DNA of 64,000 nucleotides from Rodentibacter trehalosifermentans (GTDB lineage: Bacteria; Pseudomonadota; Gammaproteobacteria; Enterobacterales; Pasteurellaceae): the NCBI RefSeq assembly GCF_002000545.1, contig NZ_MLHL01000009.1:1-64000 (forward strand), read 5' to 3'. The position numbers and the translations under genes are program-made. The notes beneath the pieces are model-generated. The model was not told the DNA's origin. It did no database searches and worked only from the letters and a program-made list of their open reading frames with translations. Shown one piece after another: positions 18,480 through 28,276 of the stretch (its first letter is position 1; the number at the start of each line of letters is the position of its first letter).

Positions 18480-19199
18480 ATGAGTAAATATAGAAAAGTT
18501 TATCACGATATAAAAACAAGAATCACCAATGGTATCTTAATTGCAAGGCAAGAATTACCGAGTGAAAGTGAATTGATGCAACATTATGGTTTTTCAAAAG
18601 ATACTATCCGAAAAGCCCTTTCACTACTGGAAATAGACGGCTATATCCAAAAACAGCAAGGTAGAAATTCTATTGTTTTGGAACGTCATTTGCCCAAACC
18701 GCAAATGCTTTCTGAAATTAAAACAGTTGGCGAATTAAACCGCACTTCATCTCATCAAATCAAAACAACTTTAACCAGTTTGTATATTGTACAGGGTGAA
18801 GAAGAATTAATGCGCGTTTTTAATGTCAATGAGCAGATTGATTTTTACCGTATAGGCCGCACTCGTACGATTGATGGCGAAAATGTGGAATATGAAATTT
18901 CATACTTCGACCGCCGTATTGTGCCCTTTATTAACCGAGAAATCGCTGAACATTCAATTTACCACTATTTAGAAAGCGAATTAGGCTTAAAAATCAGCCA
19001 TTCCCAACGGGAAATTACTTTCCGCTATGCTAATGAAGAGGAAGAAAACGTGATGGATCTTGGCGAGTATAATATGGTGGTGAGCGTAACCAGCACCACT
19101 TATTTATCCGATGGGCGCCTGTTTCAATTCGGCAGCATCAGCTATCGCCCGGATAAAATCACCTTTGCCTCTACAGCGGTTCGTGAGGCAAAAAGCTGA
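18480..19199 (+). CDS. GntR-family (HutC/TreR-like) transcriptional regulator
   Basis: The 239-aa protein starts MSKYRKVYHDIKTRITNGI, typical of GntR-HutC regulators. It has the winged-HTH LPSESELMQHYGFSKDTIRKAL (about residues 27-48), IDGYIQKQQGRNS wing, and a C-terminal UTRA effector domain ending FQFGSISYRPDKITF. UTRA domains bind phosphorylated or free sugars, amino acids and similar small molecules. An in-frame ATG at 18447 would add 11 residues but lies almost at the predicted transcription start, so I chose 18480. The divergent maltose operon and the TACGTA palindromes suggest it represses malQ-glgP-phosphatase-PTS. Confidence 0.85.
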   Translation: MSKYRKVYHDIKTRITNGILIARQELPSESELMQHYGFSKDTIRKALSLLEIDGYIQKQQGRNSIVLERHLPKPQMLSEIKTVGELNRTSSHQIKTTLTSLYIVQGEEELMRVFNVNEQIDFYRIGRTRTIDGENVEYEISYFDRRIVPFINREIAEHSIYHYLESELGLKISHSQREITFRYANEEEENVMDLGEYNMVVSVTSTTYLSDGRLFQFGSISYRPDKITFASTAVREAKS

Positions 19200-19231
19200 T
19201 TTTTATTAAGGCGGGGAAAGTGCGGTCGTTT

Positions 19232-19247
19232 AGCCGTCTAGATTGTC
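19232..19247 (+). promoter_or_regulatory. Candidate Met box upstream of metJ
   Basis: AGCCGTCT followed by AGATTGTC resembles two tandem copies of the MetJ 8-mer AGACGTCT (7 of 8 matches in the first, about 11 of 16 over both). It lies 62 bp before metJ and would allow autoregulation. Confidence 0.4.
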
Positions 19248-19308
19248 ATTTATTTGTTTTTTATTTAGAATAATCGCGTTTATTTGGTTTTGAATTAAAA
19301 GGTGCGTT

Positions 19309-19626
19309 ATGGCAGATTGGGACGGCAAATATATCAGCCCTTATGCGGAACATGGAAAAAAAAGTGAGCAGGTAAAGAAAATTACCGTGTCCATTCCGAT
19401 TAAAGTATTAGAAATTTTAACGAATGAACGCACCCGCCGCCAGTTAAAAAATTTGCGTCACGCCACAAATAGTGAATTACTTTGTGAAGCGTTTCTCCAC
19501 GCCTTTACCGGTCAGCCCCTTCCGACCGATACCGATTTAATGAAAGATCGTCATGATGAAATCCCGGAAGATGCAAAAGAGATTATGCGTCGTTTAGGAA
19601 TTATTCCCGAAACTTGGGACTATTAA
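19309..19626 (+). CDS. metJ: Met regulon repressor MetJ
   Basis: The 105-aa ribbon-helix-helix repressor senses S-adenosylmethionine. It starts [30 protein letters not shown] (ribbon) and contains [34 protein letters not shown], both almost as in E. coli MetJ (104-105 aa). It should repress methionine genes such as metH elsewhere in this window. Its stop overlaps the 3' end of the convergent cueR gene by 4 bp. Confidence 0.97.
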   Translation: MADWDGKYISPYAEHGKKSEQVKKITVSIPIKVLEILTNERTRRQLKNLRHATNSELLCEAFLHAFTGQPLPTDTDLMKDRHDEIPEDAKEIMRRLGIIPETWDY

Positions 19627-20018
19627 TTTTTCTCGTTATTTAATCCCGCCAAAATGGCACATTCAGGGCAATCATTGCCTTGACAGGTATCGTGCCACCG
19701 TTGTAATTCTTCCACCATTCTCTCTAATTGTTTAATCTGTTGCTTTAATGTATTGATGTGCTGCGAGGTTAAGGTTTTCACTTCTCGGCTGCTGCGATTC
19801 GGATTATCTTGCAGCGCAATCAACTGTTTGATTTGTTGTAAAGAAAAACCAACATCACGTGAATGACGAATAAAATGTAATCGTTCAATATCTTTTTCCT
19901 CATAGTGGCGATAGCCGGAAAAACTCCGTTGTGCCGGTTTGAGCAACCCCAATTTCTCATAATCTCTAATTTGCTTTGTGCTGAGCCCGCTCAATTTTGC
20001 CGCTTGACTGATGTTCAT
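19623..20018 (-). CDS. cueR: CueR-like Cu(I)-responsive MerR-family activator
   Basis: The 131-aa MerR-family protein has the N-terminal HTH ([28 protein letters not shown]), a long dimer helix and a C-terminal metal loop with two Cys eight positions apart ([10 protein letters not shown]). This is the CueR spacing for monovalent copper, silver or gold. The start at 20016-20018 gives the canonical MNIS N-terminus; an upstream in-frame start at 20039 adds seven odd residues. It is divergent from copZ-copA, and the shared promoter has the 19-bp spacer that MerR activators twist into shape. Confidence 0.9.
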   Translation of the reverse strand: MNISQAAKLSGLSTKQIRDYEKLGLLKPAQRSFSGYRHYEEKDIERLHFIRHSRDVGFSLQQIKQLIALQDNPNRSSREVKTLTSQHINTLKQQIKQLERMVEELQRWHDTCQGNDCPECAILAGLNNEKN

Positions 20019-20028
20019 AAAAAAGCCC

Positions 20029-20059
20029 TTGACCTTCACCTTAAGTTAAGGTTTATAGT
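20029..20059 (+). promoter_or_regulatory. MerR/CueR-type promoter of copZ-copA
   Basis: -35 TTGACC (20029-20034) and -10 TATAGT (20054-20059) are separated by 19 bp, the over-long spacer characteristic of MerR-family targets. The spacer holds a perfect inverted repeat ACCTTAA-G-TTAAGGT (20038-20052) where CueR should bind. Confidence 0.88.
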
Positions 20060-20103
20060 ATGCCACGATTCATTAACCATTCAATAATAAACAGGAGAAA
20101 ATA

Positions 20104-20310
20104 ATGAAAGATGTTCGTTTAACCGTAACAGGGATGCATTGTGGCGGCTGTGTAAAAAGTGTTACTCGAGTATTGGAAGAGTTAGAGGGCGTTGTGCAAG
20201 TGAATGTTGTACTTGACGGCTATGCCGATATTCAATTTGATGATGCTCAAATTTCCGTTACACGGTTAATTGAAGCCATTGAGGATGCGGGTTTTGATGC
20301 AACAGAGTAA
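20104..20310 (+). CDS. copZ: Copper chaperone CopZ
   Basis: This 68-aa single heavy-metal-associated domain has the metal motif TGMHCGGCVKSV (Cys at about 13 and 16) and the beta-alpha-beta-beta-alpha-beta pattern. It carries Cu(I) in the cytoplasm to CopA and to CueR. It has a strong Shine-Dalgarno sequence (ACAGGAGA). The gene overlaps copA by 14 bp, so the two are translationally coupled under the CueR-type promoter. Confidence 0.92.
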   Translation: MKDVRLTVTGMHCGGCVKSVTRVLEELEGVVQVNVVLDGYADIQFDDAQISVTRLIEAIEDAGFDATE

Positions 20311-22471
20311 AACCATCACCCTTCAAATTGAGGGAATGACTTGCCAATCCTGTGCCAATCGAATTGAAAAAGTGCTGAATAAAAAAGCCTTTGTCAAAGA
20401 AGCCGGTGTCAATTTTGCCGTGGAGGAAGCCAAAGTCGCATTCGACCCTACACAGGCAAGTGAAACCGATATTATTGATATTATTCAAAAAACGGGATTT
20501 AAAGGCATTTTGAAAACCGACACGCCACGCATTCAAAAAGAGGAAAAAAAATCCCATTGGCGGCTTTGGTTATTGTTGCTGATTAATATCCCGTTTTTAA
20601 TCGGTATGGTGGGAATGCTTATCGGTAATCACAATTTAATGCTACCGCCAATGTGGCAATTTGTCTTGGCGAGTATTGTGCAATTTGTCTTGGCAATCCC
20701 GTTTTATCGTGCGGCAATCGGCAGTATTCGAGGCGGTTTGGCGAATATGGATGTGTTAGTGAGTTGCGGTACACTCACCATTTATTTCTATTCTGCTTAT
20801 ATGCTGTTTTACTATACCGCACAAGGACACGATGCATTACACCACATTTACTTTGAAGCGGCTGTGATGGTGATAGGCTTTGTGAGCTTGGGCAAATTTT
20901 TGGAAGAACGAACCAAAAAACACAGCCTCAACAGTTTGGAATTATTGCTACAACTCACGCCAAAACAAGTGGAAATTTTCCGTAACGGAACTTGGCAAAA
21001 TACACCGCTTAACCTAGTAAAGATCGGCGATTTGCTCCGTGCGAATCAAGGTGAACGTATTGCCGCCGATGGGGAAGTTGAAAGTGGAGAGAGTTGGTGC
21101 GATGAAAGCCATTTAACCGGTGAATCATTGCCGGAAATGAAACAGGCGGGAAGTACAGTGCTTGCCGGTGCGATGGTCACAGAAGGCAGTCTAACCTACC
21201 GTGCCAATCAGTTGGGTCACCAAACCTTGCTTGGCGATATGATGAAAGCGCTTTCCGAGGCTCAGGGAACAAAAGCCCCTATTGCGCGCTTTGCCGATAA
21301 AGTGGCGGGAATTTTTGTCCCGGTCGTGCTTGCTATCGCCGCACTTACCTTTTTACTGACTTGGTGGGTAACGGCAGAGGTGAAAACCGCTATTATTCAT
21401 TCGGTGGCAGTATTGGTAATCGCCTGTCCTTGTGCCTTGGGGCTTGCCACGCCGGCGGCGATTATGGCGGGAATGGGCAAGGCGGTGAACCACGGTATTT
21501 GGTTTAAGGATGCTGCAGCGATGGAGCAAGCGGCACATATTGATACGGTGGTATTAGACAAAACCGGTACGCTGACAACAGGTGAGTTAAACATCGCCGC
21601 GCTGTGGTTACCCGAAAGTGCGGCCATTTCCGAAGAGGAACTCTACCGCCTCGCCGCTACCGTAGAACAATATGCTACCCACCCTCTCGCCAAAGCCATT
21701 GTGCGTGAAGCCATGGAAAAAAATCTCGCCATTCCGACCGCACTTTCGGTGAAAACGGAGATTGGCGCAGGAATTTCCGCTGAGATCGAAGGAATGGGCG
21801 AGGTAAAAGTAGGATCCCCTGAATTCTGTGGATTCAATTTACCCGCCCAACAGGATGATATATGGCAGATTGCCAGTGTCGTTGCGGTTTCCCTAAACAG
21901 TCACATTGTCGGTGCTTTTGCCCTCACGGATACATTACGTGAAGAAAGTAAATTGGCAATTGAACGCTTAAAACAGCACCATATTGAAGTGATGATAATG
22001 AGTGGCGACCGCCAATCCGTGGTGAATTATGTGGCACATCAGCTAGGTATAAAAACCGCATTCGGCAAACTTAGCCCACGAGATAAAGCCGCCAAAATTC
22101 AAGCCTTGCAACAGGCTGGGAAAACCGTGGCGATGGTGGGCGATGGCATTAATGATGCCGCCGCTTTGGCGATGGCCAATGTGAGTTTTGCCATGAAATC
22201 CGGTTCTGATGTGGCAATGCAAACGGCTTCCGCAACATTAATGCGACAATCGGTCAATCAACTGGCGGATGGGATTTTTATCGCACAAGCGACCCTGAAA
22301 AACATTAAGCAAAATCTCTTTTTTGCTTCGATTTATAACGTTTTGGGCATTCCCCTTGCGGCATTGGGCTATCTGAATCCCGTCATCGCCGGTGCAGCGA
22401 TGGCACTCAGCTCCGTTTCCGTTTTGACGAATGCTTTAAGGTTGAAACATTTGAAACTTGAAAATAACTAA
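20297..22471 (+). CDS. copA: Cu(I)-exporting P1B-type ATPase CopA
   Basis: The 724-aa P-type ATPase has one N-terminal metal-binding domain (IEGMTCQSCANRIE, about residues 10-23) and eight predicted membrane helices. It also has the transport motif CPCALGLATP, the phosphorylation site DKTGTLTTGE, an HP motif (THPLAKAI), and the hinge GDGINDAAALA. The CPC and single HMA domain indicate Cu(I)/Ag(I) efflux across the inner membrane. I start it at the ATG at 20297, inside the end of copZ; the open frame extends further upstream to 20270 without a ribosome site. Confidence 0.95.
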   Translation: MQQSKTITLQIEGMTCQSCANRIEKVLNKKAFVKEAGVNFAVEEAKVAFDPTQASETDIIDIIQKTGFKGILKTDTPRIQKEEKKSHWRLWLLLLINIPFLIGMVGMLIGNHNLMLPPMWQFVLASIVQFVLAIPFYRAAIGSIRGGLANMDVLVSCGTLTIYFYSAYMLFYYTAQGHDALHHIYFEAAVMVIGFVSLGKFLEERTKKHSLNSLELLLQLTPKQVEIFRNGTWQNTPLNLVKIGDLLRANQGERIAADGEVESGESWCDESHLTGESLPEMKQAGSTVLAGAMVTEGSLTYRANQLGHQTLLGDMMKALSEAQGTKAPIARFADKVAGIFVPVVLAIAALTFLLTWWVTAEVKTAIIHSVAVLVIACPCALGLATPAAIMAGMGKAVNHGIWFKDAAAMEQAAHIDTVVLDKTGTLTTGELNIAALWLPESAAISEEELYRLAATVEQYATHPLAKAIVREAMEKNLAIPTALSVKTEIGAGISAEIEGMGEVKVGSPEFCGFNLPAQQDDIWQIASVVAVSLNSHIVGAFALTDTLREESKLAIERLKQHHIEVMIMSGDRQSVVNYVAHQLGIKTAFGKLSPRDKAAKIQALQQAGKTVAMVGDGINDAAALAMANVSFAMKSGSDVAMQTASATLMRQSVNQLADGIFIAQATLKNIKQNLFFASIYNVLGIPLAALGYLNPVIAGAAMALSSVSVLTNALRLKHLKLENN

Positions 22472-22475
22472 TCTC

Positions 22476-22498
22476 ATGGTGGGTGTTAAACCCACCAT
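22476..22498. terminator. Hairpin between convergent copA and ohr
   Basis: ATGGTGGGT (22476-22484) pairs perfectly with ACCCACCAT (22490-22498). It lies between two convergent stop codons and probably ends both transcripts, although neither strand has a long T-run. Confidence 0.5.
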
Positions 22499-22506
22499 AA
22501 AAACTT

Positions 22507-22938
22507 TTATAAATCAAATGTTTGAATTAAACTGACATGCAAGCGAACATCAACATTGCCACGCGTAGCATTGGAATAAGGGCAAACTTCATGAGCTCGC
22601 GTGATAAGTGTGCGGGCTTCCTCTTCGTTTAAACCGGCAACGGTGATGGTGATGTCGATATCCAACCCAAATGCACCATCTGCTTTCTGACCAATGCCTA
22701 CCGCAACATTAGTCGAAGATTTCGTTGGTTTTAAGCCTAGTGTTGGCGCAACATGATTCATTGCACTATCAAAGCAGGCTGCGTAGCCCATCGCAAAAAG
22801 CTGCTCCGGATTCGTTCCCTGTTTACCACTTTCATTTTGAAAGCCCACTAAATCGAAACCGATTGAATGATCATCGACTTGGGTATGCCCATCACGTCCG
22901 CCTGTTGCCGTTGCTGAAGTTTTGTAAAAAATTTTCAT
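22507..22938 (-). CDS. ohr: Organic hydroperoxide resistance protein (Ohr/OsmC family)
   Basis: The 143-aa protein is a thiol peroxidase that reduces organic hydroperoxides in the cytoplasm. The two catalytic cysteines lie in GYAACFDSAM (about residue 55) and HEVCPYSNATRGNVDV (about 119). The N-terminal TSATATGGRDGHTQVDD and GTNPEQLFA segments are Ohr-type rather than OsmC-type. No OhrR gene is beside it; the divergent neighbour is an AraC-type gene. Confidence 0.92.
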   Translation of the reverse strand: MKIFYKTSATATGGRDGHTQVDDHSIGFDLVGFQNESGKQGTNPEQLFAMGYAACFDSAMNHVAPTLGLKPTKSSTNVAVGIGQKADGAFGLDIDITITVAGLNEEEARTLITRAHEVCPYSNATRGNVDVRLHVSLIQTFDL

Positions 22939-23022
22939 TGTTTTTCTCCGTATGAAGCGATTTAAGATGCAATCATTTTATTGTGTCCGCTTTTAAAGTG
23001 ATATAACATTCCTACAAAACTC

Positions 23023-23927
23023 TTGCCTATTTCTACAAAAATTATGTTTTCATCTTCATTTATTCAGCGGGTTTTGAACGTTATTCCTCATAATACAAAC
23101 TATATTTCTCCTATTGAAGGTTTGATTATCCGTCATTCCGATCGACCTTTTTCTTATGTGGGGATTATTCAAGAACCCAGTATTTGTATCGTATTAAGCG
23201 GTGAAAGATTCATCCAACTTGGCGATCAATGCTACCAATTTAATAGTCAGCACTATATGTTTTGTCCTGTCAATGTACCAATGTGTGGCGAAATAAAAAA
23301 AGCCACGGTCAATGAACCGTTTTTAGTGATGTCGATGAAAATTAATATTACAACTGTTCAAAAAATTCTTTTGAAACAAACCGCACTTTCTATCCCGAAA
23401 TATGACCATAAAGACAGCTTTGGAAACCGGATACTCGATGAAGATTTAAAACAGGCTTTTGAACGACTTTTACTCTTGCATGAAAATCCAAAAGATATTA
23501 ATTTTCTTGCACCTTTGATTCAACAAGAAATTTACTACCGTTTGCTAACAGGTGAACAAGGTCAAAAACTCAAACAAATGGCAAGTATTGATTCAAATAT
23601 GCATAAAATCGCCCAAGCAACGACGTATTTACGCCAACATTATCAAGAATCTGTTACGATTGATTCTCTTGCAACATTATGCGGTATGTCTGTTTCGGGC
23701 TTTCATAGCCATTTCAAAAAATCACCACGATGTCGCCACTTCAATATCAAAAATCTTTACGTTTAATGGAAGCAAAGCGATTGATCGTACAGGAAAATCG
23801 CCTAGCAAGTGAAGCCGCTTTTGAGGTGGGATATGAAAGTGCCAGCCAATTTAGCCGAGAATATAAGAGAATGTTTGGGTGTTGTCCAAAAAACGATGTG
23901 AGGGATGGCAAAAGCATGCGTAAATAA
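23023..23927 (+). pseudogene. AraC-family regulator, frameshifted
   Basis: The first part (to 23766) encodes an AraC N-terminal ligand-type domain (PSICIVLSGERFIQLGDQCY) and the first HTH of the DNA-binding domain ([17 protein letters not shown]). The second HTH continues in another frame from about 23722 ([18 protein letters not shown], then [21 protein letters not shown]). One extra A in the run of six A at 23716-23721 would restore a single protein of about 300 residues, so the gene carries a -1 homopolymer frameshift. It may be a real mutation, slipped-strand switching or a sequencing error. It is divergent from ohr. Confidence 0.85.
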
Positions 23928-24014
23928 TTTATCGTTTACGCACCGATTTTCCCATGCGTGAAACGATATTTTACGCTACGAAAAAAGTTCGGTCGGTTTT
24001 GACCGCATTTTTTT

Positions 24015-24602
24015 TTACATTCGTAATGCCTCAACCAATGCCCTAAATAGCGGCGAATCTTGGCGGCGATTGGGGTAATAAAGATAATATCCCTCGTAGC
24101 TCATATTCCAATCCTGCAAAATCGGAACAAGTTTTCCGCTATCAATTTCCTGTCGAATCACATCCTGCGGTGTCCATAAAATCCCCAAACCATTGACAGC
24201 ATAATTTTTATGTAGAAAGCCTTGATTAGTTTTCAGCCGTCCTTGCGGTTGAATTTTGACAATATGTTTTTTCGCTTTTGGATTGCAAAATTCCCACACC
24301 ATATTGCCACCGCTGGTCGGTAAGCGGTGAATCAAACATTCGTGTTCCATTAAATCATAAGGCGTTTTCGGCATACCATATTTGGCGAGATAATCGGGGC
24401 TGGCGGCAGTGCACATTTGTAGTTCCTCCGAAATTCTCACAGCAACCATATCTTTGGCGACATGATGTCCCAGTCGAATTCCAGCATCAAAACGCTCGGC
24501 AACAATATCAATAAAGCGATCCTCCACCACTAATTCTAAGTGGATTTCCGGATAATCATGCGTGAATTTAGCAAGTTTTTCATTCAATACATAATGGAAA
24601 AC
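24015..24602 (-). pseudogene. LysR-family regulator lacking its DNA-binding domain
   Basis: The reading frame encodes the LysR effector domain (LNEKLAKFTHDYPEIHLELVV, AERFDAGIRLG, LYYPNRRQDSPLFRALVEAL) but no N-terminal HTH of about 60 residues or linker helix. The first 20-odd residues of the open frame (to 24671) are antisense to the neighbouring oxidoreductase remnant and are not LysR-like. The homology therefore starts abruptly at about 24600, at the same point where the plus-strand remnant begins. A deletion has removed the 5' ends of both divergent genes. Confidence 0.8.
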
Positions 24603-24605
24603 GTG

Positions 24606-24767
24606 CGCATTACCAACGGCTCGGAAATTGAGTACTCCCTTACCTACAAAGGGGAAGCCTTTGAAGGACATAGCGTTTCACGCAAAAGTATTGCGGATTT
24701 TATCGGCAAATTGGTTGCCGATGAGCAATTAGGCAGCCGTCAAAGTATCGGCATTGCAAAAATTTAA
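24606..24767 (+). pseudogene. C-terminal stub of an NmrA-like NAD(P)-binding oxidoreductase
   Basis: The final ~54 residues (TNGSEIEYSLTYKGEAFEG, SVSRKSIADFIGKLVADE, then RQSIGIAKI) match the C-terminal end of NAD(P)H-binding SDR/NmrA-type proteins (E-x-x-Y-x-x-T-x-K-G-E-x-F-x-G-x-x-VSRKSIAD). No Rossmann N-terminus is present. LysR plus such an oxidoreductase is a common divergent pair, so both stubs fit a single deletion between them. The intact NTF2-like gene 20 bp downstream was probably co-transcribed with it. Confidence 0.75.
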
Positions 24768-24786
24768 CTTTTTATAGGAGAAAAAA

Positions 24787-25236
24787 ATGACAATGAACCA
24801 ACTTATCGAACGCCAAGCGCTAAAAGATTTGGTGGATACCTTTTCTAATTTGGCGGATGAAAAACGGGTGGCAGAACAAATGCCATTATTTACTGAAGAT
24901 GCGCAAGTCACCACTTATATTGGCGGGCAATTATTTGCGGATATGAAAGGGCGAGCGGAAATTGAGAAGGTATTTAGCGACTTTTTAGCCGGTTTTCATA
25001 CTGTTTATCATCTGAACGGGCAACACACCGTAACCTTTACCGGCGATACCACGGCAGATGCCATCAACTACTGTGAGGTGAAATTAGTCAGCGAACAAGA
25101 TGGCAAACAAATGTTGCATAACCATAGTGTGCGTTATCAAGACAGTTATCGGAAAGTGGAGGGAAAATGGCTGATAACCAAACGCATTGCCCATTTTATG
25201 ATTAGTAATATTTATGAAATTGGCACACAAAATTGA
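24787..25236 (+). CDS. NTF2/SnoaL-like fold protein
   Basis: The 149-aa protein has the cone-shaped NTF2-like pattern: helical N-terminus (LIERQALKDLVDTFSNLADEK), LFTEDAQVTTYIGG, GRAEIEKVFSDFL, and beta strands with VEGKWLITKRIAHF near the end. Family members are small enzymes or ligand binders, and the reaction cannot be read from sequence. A Shine-Dalgarno AGGAG precedes it. It lies behind a truncated NmrA-like gene, so its former operon partner is lost. Confidence 0.75.
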   Translation: MTMNQLIERQALKDLVDTFSNLADEKRVAEQMPLFTEDAQVTTYIGGQLFADMKGRAEIEKVFSDFLAGFHTVYHLNGQHTVTFTGDTTADAINYCEVKLVSEQDGKQMLHNHSVRYQDSYRKVEGKWLITKRIAHFMISNIYEIGTQN

Positions 25237-25286
25237 ATGGCGCAATGAACAGTTTTGGTCATAATTATCGCTGCAATTTAAAGGTG

Positions 25287-25321
25287 GCTCAAAGTGCGGT
25301 CAAATTCACCGCACTTTGAGC
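25287..25321. terminator. USS-pair terminator, 14-bp stem
   Basis: GCTCAAAGTGCGGT and ACCGCACTTTGAGC form a perfect 14-bp stem with a 7-nt loop between the convergent NTF2-like and murQ genes. It contains one uptake signal on each strand. Confidence 0.75.
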
Positions 25322-25333
25322 GTTTCCCTCGTC

Positions 25334-26290
<957 letters not shown>

Positions 26291-26301
26291 TTAATATAAA
26301 G

Positions 26302-27426
26302 TTAAGGCATCGGAAAAACCGCCCCTAAACCGACCGCACTTTTTGCACCGGTCACTTCAGGTAAATTCCCCGGTTGGTTGTGCATTCTGCGGTAGGCGAG
26401 CCACGCAAAGGCTGCTGCCTCGACATAATCCGAATCCATGGCAAACTCATTGGTGGTATGAATTGACCATTGCGGCAATCGGTCGGCAAGGCGTTGCATC
26501 ATCAAGGTATTTTTCGCCCCACCACCACAAACAAGCAGCCGTTTAGGCAGTGGGGTGCGAATCAGTTTTAAACTTTCTGCAACACTACACACCGTTAATT
26601 CCACCAAGGTAGCTTGCACATCTTGCGGCAAAAGTGCGGTGGAATTTTGACATAATTTTTGAATTTTTTGTTCCAACCAAGCCAAATTAAATAATTCTCT
26701 TCCCGTGCTTTTTGGGGGCGGTTGCCGGAAAAAGGGTTCGTCTAACAAAGCATTAAGTAAAGCTTCATTAACCTCTCCGCCGGCTGCCCAATCGCCGTTT
26801 TTATCATAGGCGACGTTTTTGTGTTTTTCGATCCATTGATCAAGCAAGGTATTGCCCGGTCCGGTGTCAAAACCCACCACTGGCTGATTGGGGATTAAGA
26901 GGGAAATATTGCTGATACCGCCGATATTTAATACGACGGTGGCACACCGGGGATCGAAAAATAGAGCTTGGTGAAAGGCCGGGACGAGGGGAGCCCCTTG
27001 TCCGCCAAATGCCATATCTTTGCGTCGAAAATCGCCAATGGTGGTGATGCCGGTGAGGGCAGCAAGCAAATTCATATCGCCAATTTGCAGAGTAAAAGGG
27101 AATGCTCCTTTTGGCGAATGCCATACGGTCTGTCCATGACAGCCAATGGCTTGAATGTTTTGCGGAGAAAGTTGATGTTTCTGTAAGAAAACATTGACAC
27201 AATCGGCATAAAGCCGCCCTAACTGATGATCCAATTCACCGAGTTGTTGAAGCGTGGTTTCGCCCGATTGAACAAGAGCGGTGATGTTTTTCCGTAAATG
27301 TTGGGGCATCGGAGTAAAATCCGTCGCCAGCAATTTAGGCTGAGCAAAGGAAAAATCCACTAATGCGATGTCAATGCCGTCCAAACTCGTTCCGGACATC
27401 ATCCCGATATAATATTGCGTTTTCAT
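26302..27426 (-). CDS. anmK: Anhydro-N-acetylmuramic acid kinase
   Basis: The 374-aa protein starts [21 protein letters not shown], the signature of AnmK, and has the ASKHA-kinase segments [28 protein letters not shown] and [14 protein letters not shown]. It opens 1,6-anhydroMurNAc with ATP to give MurNAc-6-P, the MurQ substrate. Its start codon lies immediately after the ygfZ stop, so translation is probably coupled in the yicC-ygfZ-anmK-murQ cluster. Confidence 0.95.
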   Translation of the reverse strand: MKTQYYIGMMSGTSLDGIDIALVDFSFAQPKLLATDFTPMPQHLRKNITALVQSGETTLQQLGELDHQLGRLYADCVNVFLQKHQLSPQNIQAIGCHGQTVWHSPKGAFPFTLQIGDMNLLAALTGITTIGDFRRKDMAFGGQGAPLVPAFHQALFFDPRCATVVLNIGGISNISLLIPNQPVVGFDTGPGNTLLDQWIEKHKNVAYDKNGDWAAGGEVNEALLNALLDEPFFRQPPPKSTGRELFNLAWLEQKIQKLCQNSTALLPQDVQATLVELTVCSVAESLKLIRTPLPKRLLVCGGGAKNTLMMQRLADRLPQWSIHTTNEFAMDSDYVEAAAFAWLAYRRMHNQPGNLPEVTGAKSAVGLGAVFPMP

Positions 27427-27427
27427 T

Positions 27428-28267
27428 TTAACTTAACACATAAGGCAGAGGTTGAATCACAAGGGGAGAACCGTCTTCCGGCAAACGGAAAAGTTGGTGG
27501 GTATCCACATCGTTGTTCATGACCACTTGCAACCACAAAATGCCCTCAATATTGACCGCACTTGTAATCGTACCGGTTTTTCGCCAGTTATTTTCAATTT
27601 GCATTTCAATGGCTTCACCGATAGTAGGTTGTGATGGTGTTTCGCCTTTTAGAATAAACATAGCGCGCTTATTTGCCCCACGGTATTTTGCCCGTGCCAC
27701 TGTTTCCTGCCCGATATAACAGCCTTTCGTGAAAGAAACCGCCTGTTCAATGGCTTGCAAGTTCAACGCTTGCGGAATAAATTCATTTTGTGTTTTGTCG
27801 GTTAAATTTGGCAAGCCGGCTTGAATATCTGCCGCCTCCCAGTCTTTTTCATCAGCATTAAAAGTGAGGGATAATGGCGTTTCATTGAGCAAAATCGTCC
27901 GTTGTTCATCAATGTCCAATGAAAAGTGCGGTTGAATTTTTCCGCATTTTTCCCCTATCACACCAACAATTTGCCAATCACGCAAATCAAAACTCACTTT
28001 AGAAAATACGGCGTATTTTTTTAAGGCATCTTGCGCACTTGGCAGTAAATCTTTTTTCACCAATAAAAAAAACTGTGTTTGACTCACTTTGAATAAGCGA
28101 AAAATAGCATTCATTTTCCCTTTAGGATCACAATGTGCCGTGAGTGTGGTAGCGCCACTCGGTAATGCGATCACATCGGTGGTGAGTTGTCCTTGTAAAT
28201 AGGTTTCGGCATCCGCTCCGTGTGCTTCAATCAGCTGATAATGATTGAGTGGAATAAATTGAGCCAT
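27428..28267 (-). CDS. ygfZ: tRNA-modifying / Fe-S repair protein YgfZ
   Basis: The 279-aa folate-binding GcvT-like protein carries the diagnostic motif [17 protein letters not shown] (about residues 195-211) with its conserved Cys. YgfZ helps maintain Fe-S enzymes such as MiaB. It is somewhat shorter than the E. coli protein (about 326 aa). Encoded between yicC and anmK. Confidence 0.9.
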   Translation of the reverse strand: MAQFIPLNHYQLIEAHGADAETYLQGQLTTDVIALPSGATTLTAHCDPKGKMNAIFRLFKVSQTQFFLLVKKDLLPSAQDALKKYAVFSKVSFDLRDWQIVGVIGEKCGKIQPHFSLDIDEQRTILLNETPLSLTFNADEKDWEAADIQAGLPNLTDKTQNEFIPQALNLQAIEQAVSFTKGCYIGQETVARAKYRGANKRAMFILKGETPSQPTIGEAIEMQIENNWRKTGTITSAVNIEGILWLQVVMNNDVDTHQLFRLPEDGSPLVIQPLPYVLS

Positions 28268-28276
28268 CCTGTTCTC

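Noticed and set aside
24602-24671. N-terminal residues of the LysR open frame
   Set aside because: They are antisense to the NmrA-type stub and do not resemble LysR; real homology begins near 24600.
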